From positions 7,750,001-7,814,000 of the forward strand of contig NZ_CP063808.1 in NCBI RefSeq assembly GCF_018128905.1: 64,000 nt of DNA, given 5' to 3'. Positions 45,401 to 52,111 of this stretch are shown piece by piece. Position 1 is the first letter of the stretch. Each line of letters opens with the position of its first letter. Below the pieces are notes generated by a model. The model was not told where the DNA came from, ran no database searches, and saw nothing but the letters and a program-made list of their open reading frames with translations. The stretch comes from Streptomyces sp. A2-16 (lineage in GTDB: Bacteria > Actinomycetota > Actinomycetes > Streptomycetales > Streptomycetaceae). The translations under genes and the position numbers were made by a program.

Positions 45401-46187
45401 GCGCCATCGCGCGCACAAGGTCACTGCCCAGAACGGAGTCCTCATTGTCCAGCAGGTCCTGATACATCGACTCCTTATGGGAGGCGAAGAGCGCAAGCAC
45501 CACGCGGTCGGAGACCTGCCACCCTGGCTTGCCCGACACGACGCGAGTCGTGGCCGAGAGCACTGCTTGCAAGTCCGCGGGGTCCTGTTCGGCGACGGGT
45601 GTCCAGTCGATATGGAATTGCTGCAGCTTCACCTTCAGAGCCGGATTGAGACGTGGTTCCTCGTCGTCGCTCGATCTGAGGCGGATCCGGCCGTTGCGTG
45701 CACGCTCGATGATCACAGGCACCAGAACCAGGGGAGCGTCGCTGCTGGTCTCTGCCCCGTCCTCACACCAGCGGAGCATGCCGACGCCGAGGCTAAGGGT
45801 CCACAGGCCATAGTCGTTGAAGACCTGAGTGGCTTTGGTGCGCAGGCTGTTCAACGCACGTAGCAGAGAAGGCGCAGTGGTCTTATGGGTGACGATTCCA
45901 TCGGCGCGATCGCCCTTCTTCTCAAGGACCACATCACCGGTTGACCTGCCGTCGCCACCTTCCCGTTCTTCGTCGGGGAGCGGCGCAAAGTCCCAGCCAC
46001 GGCCCAGGCCTTTGAGGAGTTCCTGGGCCGACGGGACCGAGATCTCGAGCGTGGCCGACTTGGTGTGGCGGAAGTTGAGCAGCCGGTTGCGGCCGCTCAG
46101 GTCCACCAGGGAGCTGCGCCAGCTCTCGAGCATCGCCTTGAGGCGATCAAGTTCCTGACTGCCGTCGAAGTCACCCGAGTTCGTCAC
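39429..46187 (-). CDS. Giant DUF4011 / SF1 helicase / Vsr-like nuclease / DUF3320 protein
   Basis: GTG at 46187 is chosen (AGGGA 6 bases upstream; the 29 residues before it are unlike the family), giving 2,252 residues. The N-terminal DUF4011 region has 'SWRSSLVDLSGRNRLLNF'. Walker A GPPGTGKS lies near residue 315, then about 1,200 residues of mostly helical coiled insert, then the rest of the SF1 helicase ('VVFDEASQVLP', 'VAGDQKQLPP', 'ETVQGDERDVI', 'VAVTRARR', about 1585-1850). A Vsr/MTES_1575-type nuclease follows (about 1885-1980) with E in 'SPFEEEV', D in 'FRIDMAV' and 'IECDGAMYH'. DUF3320-like C-terminus. This family recurs in bacterial defence islands; the mechanism is not known from the sequence. 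Confidence 0.9.
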   Translation of the reverse strand: MTNSGDFDGSQELDRLKAMLESWRSSLVDLSGRNRLLNFRHTKSATLEISVPSAQELLKGLGRGWDFAPLPDEEREGGDGRSTGDVVLEKKGDRADGIVTHKTTAPSLLRALNSLRTKATQVFNDYGLWTLSLGVGMLRWCEDGAETSSDAPLVLVPVIIERARNGRIRLRSSDDEEPRLNPALKVKLQQFHIDWTPVAEQDPADLQAVLSATTRVVSGKPGWQVSDRVVLALFASHKESMYQDLLDNEDSVLGSDLVRAMALGPNSGLASDRFDFEEIELDRIDELSPPEDSPLVLDADASQRQAIAAAVAGQSFVLDGPPGTGKSQTITNMIAGLMHAGRSVLFVSEKAAALDVVLDRLKSVHLGSYALALHSHNTSRKAVAQELGRALAEEPRAPQLSPQTLAQARELRLALSAYAEAMNEVRDPLGRTLHDVLGRVGRLSEAPVAYLSRGDEAATGAEVTFRAETLSGEDLHLIVEATEAIADAWEAVADPSFPWRHLRAGMPHPRPVLEQAQAARDALATAVDRYRDLAPEGVPVTDQSGVDRLIALLRLIDVRSPVPEAWLTTDAFADEVNDPVDAFLTELRKAQRTSSAVRAKVGERWQELSSRLRAEPGDIEKTLSAMAPRGLDLAELTEERARQLAREFDATAGVLERALQSLTRVSHLTGLTNPSTPEEARRLCDVIAVVGTEHRPLEEWLVPDGAVRAEEAAVRSAADALNGFFSRRDQVRSARALAMEHAGPGWAELLPELSAERPANELVLAELEPSGADIASLTGREVAEMVKRFDMLAATLESAAAHADSVAERLGVARPETTSEAEGLATLTELSKAPNRTLEAWLDPQVLPGVQAAVADISSAYEELTAAEVEARDTFLPEIVSTPELSEAVHRLIEGRQGLAGTLSSGIRADRKLVARLTHGGTWRGDLYDKLPLADAWCAAHRKLQALAVTHAEVIGRYRGADLPDVPALREALAHAQAVHALASETVADPYRRCQLAAHLADGREPAPVLVQQGTALRSELAAWRRGLGGPSLAPHAGGLTKQPLDAAARWLRAHLAPLRQAVALLDTVASVGRRDNGPGSEHTLASARTAVTVAHAAQRETAEFSAQAVTDRSLLGPWYRGLDTQSDDLHDAVPNGVGGHEPMGQLLRRALDLTRQQPGPYATEQQRELLGRYVSQGHPHTEALRTALDAARLIARLAPDTLTDPARRASLVDVLADGRSEPRELLAQTDQILHDLNLWQEYTGQPHLATVGTALAARPLERAASWLRAHVEPFEDAADLIRSTARVMDEETGLTLSRAREAVAAVVSARAVESSFAENDATYQSLLGSLYQGTETDRDLILDSMDWAQKVRRTAPGGRSAALPPAAARLMLAASADSSVADRASDWNGQREALAGYFEPGRAEKLRSELAESLAASQVVLSCLDRDSFGPEAWTSCADALTLLRRFYLDGLPDQLARREVSAEDFPAAMERAVLTAWVEHQLATDARLKPMRAVERDQLVERFQRADQDLVAAAHAEVIAACNSRRPRRTTVGQAALIRREAEKQRKHMPVRHLLQQTRDVVRLVKPCFMMSPLTVSQFLPPDFQFDVVVFDEASQVLPQDAVNSVYRGKALIVAGDQKQLPPTSFFSAAGDSDEGDEWDEDATDSFESILDMCKASGVLRGLPLRWHYRSRHENLIAFSNHDFYDNSMVTFPGALEQGPDIGVEFIKADGVYDRGGNSDNPIEAKKVAQRVIHHFDTRPEHTLGVVALSKAQAEAIEDAVQKARAARPDLDHHFTEGRLDGFFVKNLETVQGDERDVIILSIGYGPDHRGKLLSAFGPINKEGGWRRLNVAVTRARRRMEVVASFHGGDLPDSTNKSVQHLKRYLQYAQHGPEILQTEAADPDAVPESPFEEEVIDVLRGWGYEVQPQVGVAGFRIDMAVRHPGAPGTYALGIECDGAMYHSSRAARDRDRLREAVLRDLGWKLHRIWGTDWYRNRRDAMARLRAAVEEACAKDPHAVRVAPPVRVDAGSGHSDSTAETMNSSTTTGMEEAAEVAAGPAVPRVEFVTVEAGPAPWSRPYQEVDPDLLAEVRARSSSQRGMRGVELQDPDALDVVAEVALCVVEVEGPVEKEVIYTRVRLAWGLGRTGQVVRDRIDRALRRLLKQGKIVHVGTAYDRPGHETEFARTPTERCARRVAEVPAAERQLVLRNVVEEGPGVHREDLLREAARFFGWARLGADIRDALTGDIDALISAGDLIDSEGGLMPVEGF

Positions 46188-46900
46188 GTTGGTCCCTGCT
46201 GTTGTCGCGTCTGGGCCAACGGAGCACTGTCGTCGACAGCAGTCCCCTCCGCCACCAACGCAAAGCGCGGCCACCGACGTCTGCTCTGTCCTGGTGGCCG
46301 CACAAGTCCCGCTGATCCCCCCTGTATGCGGAATTCTACGGTCAGCTCACCTGTGCGTGAAGCGTTAACTACCAACAGTTTCCCCACCCACGCGGGCGTC
46401 CGCCTCGCGCCCGCCATCGGTGGATGAGCGATGCAGCCGCGCTGCAACCAGTCACGTCCGGCGGCTATCGACAGCCCGTCAACTATCGATAAGGCACGGC
46501 GGTGGTCAGCCATCGGGTGACCATCGATCTCAGGGCGCCAGATACAGCCAGCCCTTGCCGCCGACCATGAGGGGATGTCACCAACCAGTCCCATGCCCGA
46601 GATGTCGGCTGAGAAGCCGCACCCCATCAGGTCCGCGGCCAAGACCGCGTTCTTCGCTGGACGTCGCGGCAACCGGCGTTCTCGGCGACTGGCGCCAGTG
46701 TCATCACGCTCGCGCATGATCCGCTCCTATTGCATGCGGGCAGACCTGCCACTCCGCGGCTCGGCTCAACACGCGACACCCATTGGGGCACCGACAGACG
46801 ATGTGGAGCACAGTGACCTCACGGGCCCAGACATCGTCGGCGGCTCAGCGTGCGCCACGAGCTTGCTTGTCGTCCTGTCAGACGTAGATAGAGGACCGGG
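46188..46900. other. Gene-poor strip between the helicase and the IS remnant
   Basis: About 710 bp with no ORF that shows a family signature. A minus-strand frame (46184-46717, 177 codons) is open but has an odd composition and overlaps the helicase start. GC falls in parts (around 46330-46400). It probably contains the helicase promoter and decayed mobile DNA. Confidence 0.5.
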
Positions 46901-47134
46901 GCCGCCATCGGGTAGCAAGCTCAACAGAGTGCCATGCGGGGTCTTCTCCGCCTCGACGAACGCGTACACCGCGCTCACCAATCGCTCTCCTTCGCGAAGG
47001 AGACCGTGAATTTCTACCCCATCGATCGTCTCAGCCTGCTCACGGTTCTGCCACCGCAGCCGACGCAGCTCGTCCCTCTGCGTGCTCGTCAGCTCGACCG
47101 AGGCATCCTGACGCTCACAGCGTCTCTGCTCCAT
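46901..47134 (-). pseudogene. IS3-type transposase remnant
   Basis: In one frame, 'ELTSTQRDELRRLRWQNREQ' matches the leucine-zipper end of IS3-family OrfA (LT-x3-R-x-EL-x-RLR-x-EN). About 20 residues later, 'SAVYAFVEAEKT' matches the start of OrfB (VY-x-FI-x-AEK). Neither the OrfA HTH nor the OrfB DDE catalytic core is present, and both pieces lie in one frame without the usual frameshift. No terminal inverted repeats were identified. It is a decayed fragment marking past transposition at the island edge. Confidence 0.5.
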
Positions 47135-47182
47135 GGCGACCGATTTGGGCAGCACAAGATTTGACCCGCAAAAATGAGAGCG

Positions 47183-47590
47183 GCAGACGAGTCGGGCTAT
47201 ACGCCGGGTTCTGTCACCCAACCGCCTCGCGGCGGTCGGGGAGACGGCCATCCATCTAGGACCGGCGTTGCCGCCGGTCTCGTGCGGTCTACCCACGGAC
47301 TCGGGCGGGCAGCCCTCGATCGTCCGCGCAGGAGCACCGGGGTGCTCCCTTTTGACCTTGCTCCGGGTGGGGTTTACCTAGCTGCTCAGGTCGCCCTGGG
47401 CACTGGTGGTCTCTTACACCGCCGTTTCACCCTTACCGAGGACCGAAGTCCCCGGCGGTTTGTTTTCTGTGGCACTTTCCCGCGGGTCACCCCGGGTGGC
47501 CGTTAGCCATCACCCTGCCCTGTGGAGCCCGGACGTTCCTCGGGAAGGCCCCTGAGGGTCTTCACGCGGCCGTCCGCCCGGCTCGTCTGC
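47183..47590 (-). ncRNA. rnpB: RNase P RNA
   Basis: Read on the minus strand, the sequence has the landmarks of bacterial type A RNase P RNA: 'GAGGAACGTCCGGGCTCC' near the 5' end, 'CAGGGCAGGGTGATGGCTAA', 'AAGTGCCACAGAAAACAAAC', 'GTAAGGGTGAAACGG' in the core, and near the 3' end 'GACAGAACCCGGC' followed by TATAGCCC. The 5' GCAGACGAGC and 3' GACTCGTCTGC ends pair as helix P1, which fixes the boundaries to within a few bases. A possible -10 (TAACAT) lies about 10-15 bases upstream, inside the tail of the eamA gene. The RNA is the catalytic subunit that matures tRNA 5' ends. Confidence 0.97.
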
Positions 47591-47603
47591 CGTGTCGACC
47601 ATG

Positions 47604-48671
47604 TTACCGGGCGCACGCCTCGTCTCTGTCCGGCCGGTCCGGCCTGTCCGACCGGGGTTCCGGCCCGCGGCGGAGTCGCTTTGCACGGCCTCGCCACCCG
47701 GCGTGCCCCGGGACCGGGCGCGCGGCGACCCCCCGACCGGAGTCAGCCAGGACCGGGCGCGCGGCGACCCCCCGACCGGGGTCAGCCAGGACCGGGCGGC
47801 GAGAGACGGCCCCCGCACCCGAGGCCGTCGCCAGTACCGACCCCGCCAGGATCAGGGTGAACGCCGCCACGATGGCCGCCGTCAATGGCTCGGACAGGAA
47901 GATCGCACCCGCTGCCACCGCCACCGCCGGATTGACGTACGTGAACACCGTCGCCCTCGTCGGGCCGGCCTCCTTGATCAGTTCCAGGAAGGCCACGAAG
48001 GCGACCGCGGTGCAGACCACGCCCAGGGTGGCCAGCGCGGCCAGGACCGTGGGGGAGGGCATCTCCGAGGGCCAGGTCAGCGCCGCCGCCGGGGCGTAGA
48101 CCAGGGCCGCGAGGGCCAGGCAGGGGGCGATGAGCTGGAGGGTCGGGACAGCCTTGAGGTAGCGCGCGGCGATCAGGGGGGCCGTCGCGTAGCCGATCAC
48201 CGTCACCAAGACCTCCGCCAGGGAGCGGGCGTCCCCGCCCGTCAGGTGCGGGACCGTGAGGACCCCTACGCCGGTCAGACCCAGGCCGAGCCCGATGACG
48301 CGCCGAGCGCCCAGCCTCTCCGTTTCGCCGAAGAAGCGGGCCAGGGCCACTCCCACGATCGGGACGCCCGCGATCAGCAGGCCCGCCGTCGAGCTGGACA
48401 GGTGGCGTTCCGCGTCGGTCAGGGTCCACCAGGGGCCGATGATCTCGATGCACGCGAAGGCCAGCATCGGGCGCCAGTGGGTGCGCACGGTGGCGGAAAG
48501 GCCGCCCTGCCGTATCGCGAAGGGCAAGAGCAGGGCCGCGCCCAGCGCGCAGCGCGTGAACACCACCATCGACGGGGACATCGGGGCGTCCACCGCCACC
48601 TTGATCAGCAGGTAGGGGATGCCCCAGACCACTCCCATCAGGGAGAACAGGAACCAGCCGCGTGCAGTCAT
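47604..48671 (-). CDS. EamA/DMT-family transporter
   Basis: A 355-residue integral membrane protein with about ten predicted hydrophobic segments in two EamA halves (first 'GWFLFSLMGVVWGIPYLLIK'; second ending 'AAIVAAFTLILAGSVLATA'), typical of drug/metabolite exporters. The last 65 residues form a Pro/Arg/Gly-rich tail made from a 39-bp tandem repeat and are not part of the family fold. The tail reaches to 13 bp from rnpB, so the rnpB promoter must lie within this coding region. Substrate unknown. An AraC-type regulator lies just upstream on the same strand (18 bp). Confidence 0.9.
   Translation of the reverse strand: MTARGWFLFSLMGVVWGIPYLLIKVAVDAPMSPSMVVFTRCALGAALLLPFAIRQGGLSATVRTHWRPMLAFACIEIIGPWWTLTDAERHLSSSTAGLLIAGVPIVGVALARFFGETERLGARRVIGLGLGLTGVGVLTVPHLTGGDARSLAEVLVTVIGYATAPLIAARYLKAVPTLQLIAPCLALAALVYAPAAALTWPSEMPSPTVLAALATLGVVCTAVAFVAFLELIKEAGPTRATVFTYVNPAVAVAAGAIFLSEPLTAAIVAAFTLILAGSVLATASGAGAVSRRPVLADPGRGVAARPVLADSGRGVAARPVPGHAGWRGRAKRLRRGPEPRSDRPDRPDRDEACAR
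47711..47800. repeat. 39-bp tandem repeat in the transporter tail
   Basis: Two near-identical 39-bp units (47711-47749 and 47750-47788, one base different) and a partial third. In the eamA frame they encode a repeated 13-residue R-P-V-L-A-D-x-G-R-G-V-A-A unit. Copy number is likely to vary between strains. Confidence 0.85.
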
Positions 48672-48689
48672 GCGGCCATCCTGAACAAG

Positions 48690-49523
48690 TCAGCGGCTCG
48701 CGTCTTGAACGCTGTTGCGGTACGCCGCCGGGGTCACCCCCAGCACGCGGCGGAACCAGCGCGTCAGGTGGGCCTGGTCGGCGAAGCCCACCGCTCCCGC
48801 GACCTCGGCCGGCTTGAGGCCCGCCTCCAGCAGGCCGCGGGCCCGGTTCACCCGGTACTGGGCCAGCCAGGCGTACGGCGGTATCCCCATCGCCGTACGG
48901 AAGGCGCGCAGGAGTTGGTAGCGGGACATGCCCAGGCCGGCGGCGAGGTCGGCGAGGGAGGGGGGTGCCAGCAGTTCGTCGGCCAGGCGGTCGCGGACCA
49001 GAAGGGCGACCGCGTCCGCTCCCGGGATCACGCAGTCCGCCACGCGGGCCGTGGAGTGGCGGCAGGACAGGGCCGTCAGAAGCCACGGAAGACGGGACTC
49101 CGTCTCCAACGGGTCGGGGCAGGCGCTGAGTTCGGTGTGTGCGAGGCGGAGGGCCGCAGCGAGTTCGGGGTCGTCTATCAAGGGGTCGCGGAAGTGCGGT
49201 CGGCCGATGGAGCCGTCCTGGAGCAGTGGCGTCTCCGCGTACAGGGCGCGGTACGCGTATCCGTCCGTGGCGGTCCCCGGGCCGCCCGTGTGCATCTCAC
49301 CGGGTGCGAGGACGACGATGGATCCCGGGCCCGTGCGGATGTGACCGCCCCGGTAGTCGATGATCTCCGAGCCGCCCACGCACACACCGATCGTGTACTC
49401 GTCGTGGGCGTGCGGGGCGTAGACGTGCTTGTCGAAGCGGGCCGTCAGGAGGTCGAGCGGCGGGCCGCAGCGGCCCAGCCTCGTTCTGGTCCACAGGGCC
49501 TGTTCCCGTGCACTCATCCCCAC
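48690..49523 (-). CDS. AraC-family transcriptional regulator
   Basis: A 277-residue protein with an N-terminal cupin-like sensor domain ('HVYAPHAHDEYTIGVC' and 'LAPGEMHTG') and a C-terminal double HTH ('SLADLAAGLGMSRYQLLRAF', 'EVAGAVGFADQAHLTRWFRR' and 'GVTPAAYR'). It is co-oriented with and 18 bp from the EamA exporter, so it probably controls it. AraC/EamA pairs like this are frequent in actinobacteria. Confidence 0.93.
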   Translation of the reverse strand: MGMSAREQALWTRTRLGRCGPPLDLLTARFDKHVYAPHAHDEYTIGVCVGGSEIIDYRGGHIRTGPGSIVVLAPGEMHTGGPGTATDGYAYRALYAETPLLQDGSIGRPHFRDPLIDDPELAAALRLAHTELSACPDPLETESRLPWLLTALSCRHSTARVADCVIPGADAVALLVRDRLADELLAPPSLADLAAGLGMSRYQLLRAFRTAMGIPPYAWLAQYRVNRARGLLEAGLKPAEVAGAVGFADQAHLTRWFRRVLGVTPAAYRNSVQDASR

Positions 49524-49552
49524 ACCCCCGTGCGCTCGTCACCACACTCCGG

Positions 49553-50113
49553 CTACATCTGAGGGTGCAACGACTTCAAGCCCCTTTTCCATGCCGCGTC
49601 CAGGTCGGCGTCGTCCGGGAACCTGCCGTGGATCTCCAGGATCACCATGCCGTGGGCGAAGGCCCAGACCGAGCGGGCCAGGTCCAGGTCGCCGTCGCAG
49701 GCCCGCATCAGTGGCATCGCGGCGCGGTCCTCCAGGCCCGGGGGGAGGGCGGGGCGCGGGAGGGGGCGTTCGGTGCTGAGGCAGTAGAGGTGGGGGTGGG
49801 CCAGGGCGTACGTCCGGTAGGCCTCGGCCAGGGCCGGCAGGGAGCCGGGGGCCAGCTGCTCCGCCGACTCCAGTGCCTCCGCCGACTCCTCCAGCATCTG
49901 GGCGATCAGTTCGGCCTCGACGGCCTGCTTGTCCGGGAAGTGCTTGTAGAGGGAGGGCGCCTTGATGCCGAGGCGGTCGGCGAGGGCCCGCAGGGTGAGG
50001 GCGGTGGGGCCGGACTCCTCCAGCAGCTCGCGTGCGGCCGTCGCGATCTCACGGGCGCGGGGCGTGAGCCGGTCGGCGGCACCGGCCCTCCCCGCGCGTT
50101 CACCGTCACCCAC
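49553..50113 (-). CDS. TetR-family repressor
   Basis: A 186-residue protein. The N-terminal HTH is clear ('TLRALADRLGIKAPSLYKHF', about residues 38-57), followed by a helical ligand-binding domain with 'FAHGMVILEIHGRFPDDADL'. It overlaps the DUF4260 gene by 8 bases and is the second gene of that operon. Two matched 17-bp inverted repeats sit in the operon's promoter, so autoregulation is likely. Confidence 0.93.
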   Translation of the reverse strand: MGDGERAGRAGAADRLTPRAREIATAARELLEESGPTALTLRALADRLGIKAPSLYKHFPDKQAVEAELIAQMLEESAEALESAEQLAPGSLPALAEAYRTYALAHPHLYCLSTERPLPRPALPPGLEDRAAMPLMRACDGDLDLARSVWAFAHGMVILEIHGRFPDDADLDAAWKRGLKSLHPQM

Positions 50114-50531
50114 GCTGGAACCCCTCCTTCGTCCGCAGCCCGTACCCGAAGGCGCGATCGTACGAGATGTGGGCGAGCCAGCCGCACAGGGCCGCGAACG
50201 CCGGGGGCCAGGCCACGGGGCCGAACGTGTACGCCAGCATCAGCGCCAGGGGGACCGACGCCCGGTGCAGCGCGTTGTAGTACGGCACCGCGCGCGGCGG
50301 CAGCCGGCCCTTCGCCATCCGGGGCGCCTCATCGAGGGCGACCAGGAAGGTCAGGTCCGGGAGGACGAAGAAGGTGAGGGCCAGGGTCCCGGCGAGCCAG
50401 CCGTGGTTGACGGCCTCCAGGACCGAGAACGCGGACCAGAACAGCGCACCCGCGAGCCATGCCGTACGGCGGACGACAGCGAAGCCCCGACCCCGACCGC
50501 GGGTGTGGGCTGTGGTGGCAGCAGTGCTCAT
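50106..50531 (-). CDS. DUF4260-like membrane protein
   Basis: ATG at 50531 is chosen over the upstream in-frame start at 50546 because GGAGGGG lies 4-10 bases before it, giving 141 residues. The protein has about four hydrophobic segments and the family motif 'ALHRASVPLALML' plus 'HISYDRAFGYGLRT'. DUF4260 proteins are small membrane proteins of unknown function. It is the first gene of an operon with the TetR repressor, which probably senses a compound related to its job. Confidence 0.85.
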   Translation of the reverse strand: MSTAATTAHTRGRGRGFAVVRRTAWLAGALFWSAFSVLEAVNHGWLAGTLALTFFVLPDLTFLVALDEAPRMAKGRLPPRAVPYYNALHRASVPLALMLAYTFGPVAWPPAFAALCGWLAHISYDRAFGYGLRTKEGFQRG

Positions 50532-50550
50532 GATCCCCTCCGGCAAGCTC

Positions 50551-50567
50551 GGCTAACGTCGTTAGCC
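50551..50567. promoter_or_regulatory. TetR operator copy 1
   Basis: A perfect 17-bp inverted repeat GGCTAACGTCGTTAGCC, 20 bases upstream of the DUF4260 start. A second copy with one central base changed lies 27 bp away, centre to centre. The symmetry and the TAACG half-site are typical of TetR operators in Streptomyces. Confidence 0.85.
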
Positions 50568-50577
50568 GAAACTGTAA

Positions 50578-50594
50578 GGCTAACGGCGTTAGCC
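50578..50594. promoter_or_regulatory. TetR operator copy 2
   Basis: GGCTAACGGCGTTAGCC, identical to copy 1 except at the central base. The two sites, 10 bp apart, bracket the expected promoter of the DUF4260-tetR operon, so binding would block RNA polymerase. Confidence 0.85.
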
Positions 50595-50620
50595 GTCAAG
50601 GGATCTACCCGCGCTCGCGG

Positions 50621-52048
50621 TCACGCAGGCTCGAACCGCACCTTCCCCTCGCCCCCGGTCCCCGGATCCGCGCGAGTGAGCCGCACCCGCAGCCGCTCCC
50701 CCAGCGACAGCCCCTCCCCGTCGATGCGGCCGATGACCGCCGGTGCCTCCAACTGCACGGTCCCCACCGTCGGTCGGTGTTCGTCCACGTCCACCACGCA
50801 CCCGTCGAACACCTCCCCCACCCGGTCCTGCAGCACCGCCGCCTCGACGAGGTCGACGCATGCCCGTTCCACCGCGGCCGAGCGGTGGCCGCCCTCGGAC
50901 ATCTCGCGCGGCAGCGCATCGAAGGCGGCGAGCACCCACTCCGGCACCGGCTCCCCCGCCACCGCCGCCAGGCAGATCTCCGACGCGTACCGGTCGACCA
51001 GGCGCCGAAGGGGTGCCGTGCAGTGGGCGTACGGGGCGGCGACCGCCGCGTGGGTGGTGAGGGAGGGCAGGTCGCCGTCCCGGAAGACCGTGTAGCCGGC
51101 GCCCCGCAGCAGGCTCGTGCACTCCTGGAGGAAGGCCGCGTGGGACGGGATCCCCGGGTCCAGGGAACGGATCAGCGCCGCGTACGACACATGGTGCGGC
51201 CAGTCGATGTGCAGGGCGGTGGCGGTACGGCGGAGGCGGCCCACCGCGCCGTCCGGGGCGGCGGGGAGCGTGCGGAGCACCCCCGTGCCGTACGCCAGCA
51301 TCAGGTCGGCCGCCGCCATGCCCGTGAGCAGGGAGATCTGGGCGTTCCAGCCGTCGGCGGGCAGCGGAGCGCGGTACGTCAGCTCGTACGCGCCGTTCCG
51401 CTCGACGATCTCCTGCTCGGGGACCCGCAGGGAGATCCCGCCGCGCTCGACCTCCAGCGCCTCCCGCAGCCGCCCCACCTCCGCCAGCAGAGCGAGCGGC
51501 TCCTCCGCCGTACCCGTGTCGATCGCCTTCTGCACGCCCTCGTAGTTCAGCTTGGCCCGGCTGCGGACCAGGGCCCGGCGCACCTCGGCGGCGGTCGTAC
51601 GGCCTTCCGCGTCCAGGTCGATCGTCCACAGCGCGGCCGGACGGACCTGGTCCGGGAGGAGGCTCGCGGCGCCCTCGCTCAGCGCCGGCGGATGGAGCGG
51701 GATGCGCGTGTCCGGGAAGTACAGGGTCATCACCCGCCGGTGCGTCTCCGCGTCCAGCGCCGATCCCGGTACGACGAAGGCGGCGACGTCGGCGATGGCG
51801 TACCGGAGGCGGTAGCCGGTGCCGCGCCGCGAGAGGTGCATGGCCTGGTCGAGGTCGGTGGAGGCGGGCGGGTCGATGGTGAAGAGGGGGAGGTCGGTGA
51901 CGTCCTCGTACCCCTTCAGGTCGGGCACCCGTCCCGCCTCCGCCGTCACCTCGGGCGGGAAGTCCGTCGGCACGTCCAGCTCGGTGCGCAGGGCCGTGAA
52001 GGCGGCCCGCAGCGGGACGTCGGTCACACGCATGCGGCGGCGGGGCAT
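50621..52048 (-). CDS. RNB-domain ribonuclease (RNase II/R family)
   Basis: A 475-residue protein with the RNB catalytic signature: 'FTIDPPASTDLDQAMH' carrying the metal-binding aspartates, then 'YRLRYAIADVAAFV' and 'YFPDTRIPLHPPALSE'. The C-terminus has an S1-like segment. No N-terminal cold-shock domains are present, which makes it shorter than RNase R and like the compact actinobacterial form. It is a 3'-5' exoribonuclease of RNA turnover. It is divergent from yaaA with a 63-bp shared promoter region. Confidence 0.93.
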   Translation of the reverse strand: MPRRRMRVTDVPLRAAFTALRTELDVPTDFPPEVTAEAGRVPDLKGYEDVTDLPLFTIDPPASTDLDQAMHLSRRGTGYRLRYAIADVAAFVVPGSALDAETHRRVMTLYFPDTRIPLHPPALSEGAASLLPDQVRPAALWTIDLDAEGRTTAAEVRRALVRSRAKLNYEGVQKAIDTGTAEEPLALLAEVGRLREALEVERGGISLRVPEQEIVERNGAYELTYRAPLPADGWNAQISLLTGMAAADLMLAYGTGVLRTLPAAPDGAVGRLRRTATALHIDWPHHVSYAALIRSLDPGIPSHAAFLQECTSLLRGAGYTVFRDGDLPSLTTHAAVAAPYAHCTAPLRRLVDRYASEICLAAVAGEPVPEWVLAAFDALPREMSEGGHRSAAVERACVDLVEAAVLQDRVGEVFDGCVVDVDEHRPTVGTVQLEAPAVIGRIDGEGLSLGERLRVRLTRADPGTGGEGKVRFEPA

Positions 52049-52111
52049 ACAGCGAGAGTAAGCAGAACGGGGCCCGTACGCTGTCCGGAGCTCAACAGAA
52101 GGAGATCATCC

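Noticed and set aside
46184..46717. 177-codon minus-strand frame before the giant helicase
   Set aside because: No family signature, odd composition, and it overlaps the preferred helicase start in another frame. It was left as gene-poor sequence.
46901..47200. Integration site (att) duplicated from rnpB or a tRNA gene
   Set aside because: No tRNA was found in the window and no second copy of the rnpB 3' end was noticed; the other border probably lies outside.
47183..47590. Protein-coding frames over the rnpB locus
   Set aside because: Open frames cross the region, but the conserved RNase P RNA core and pairing P1 ends explain the sequence fully.
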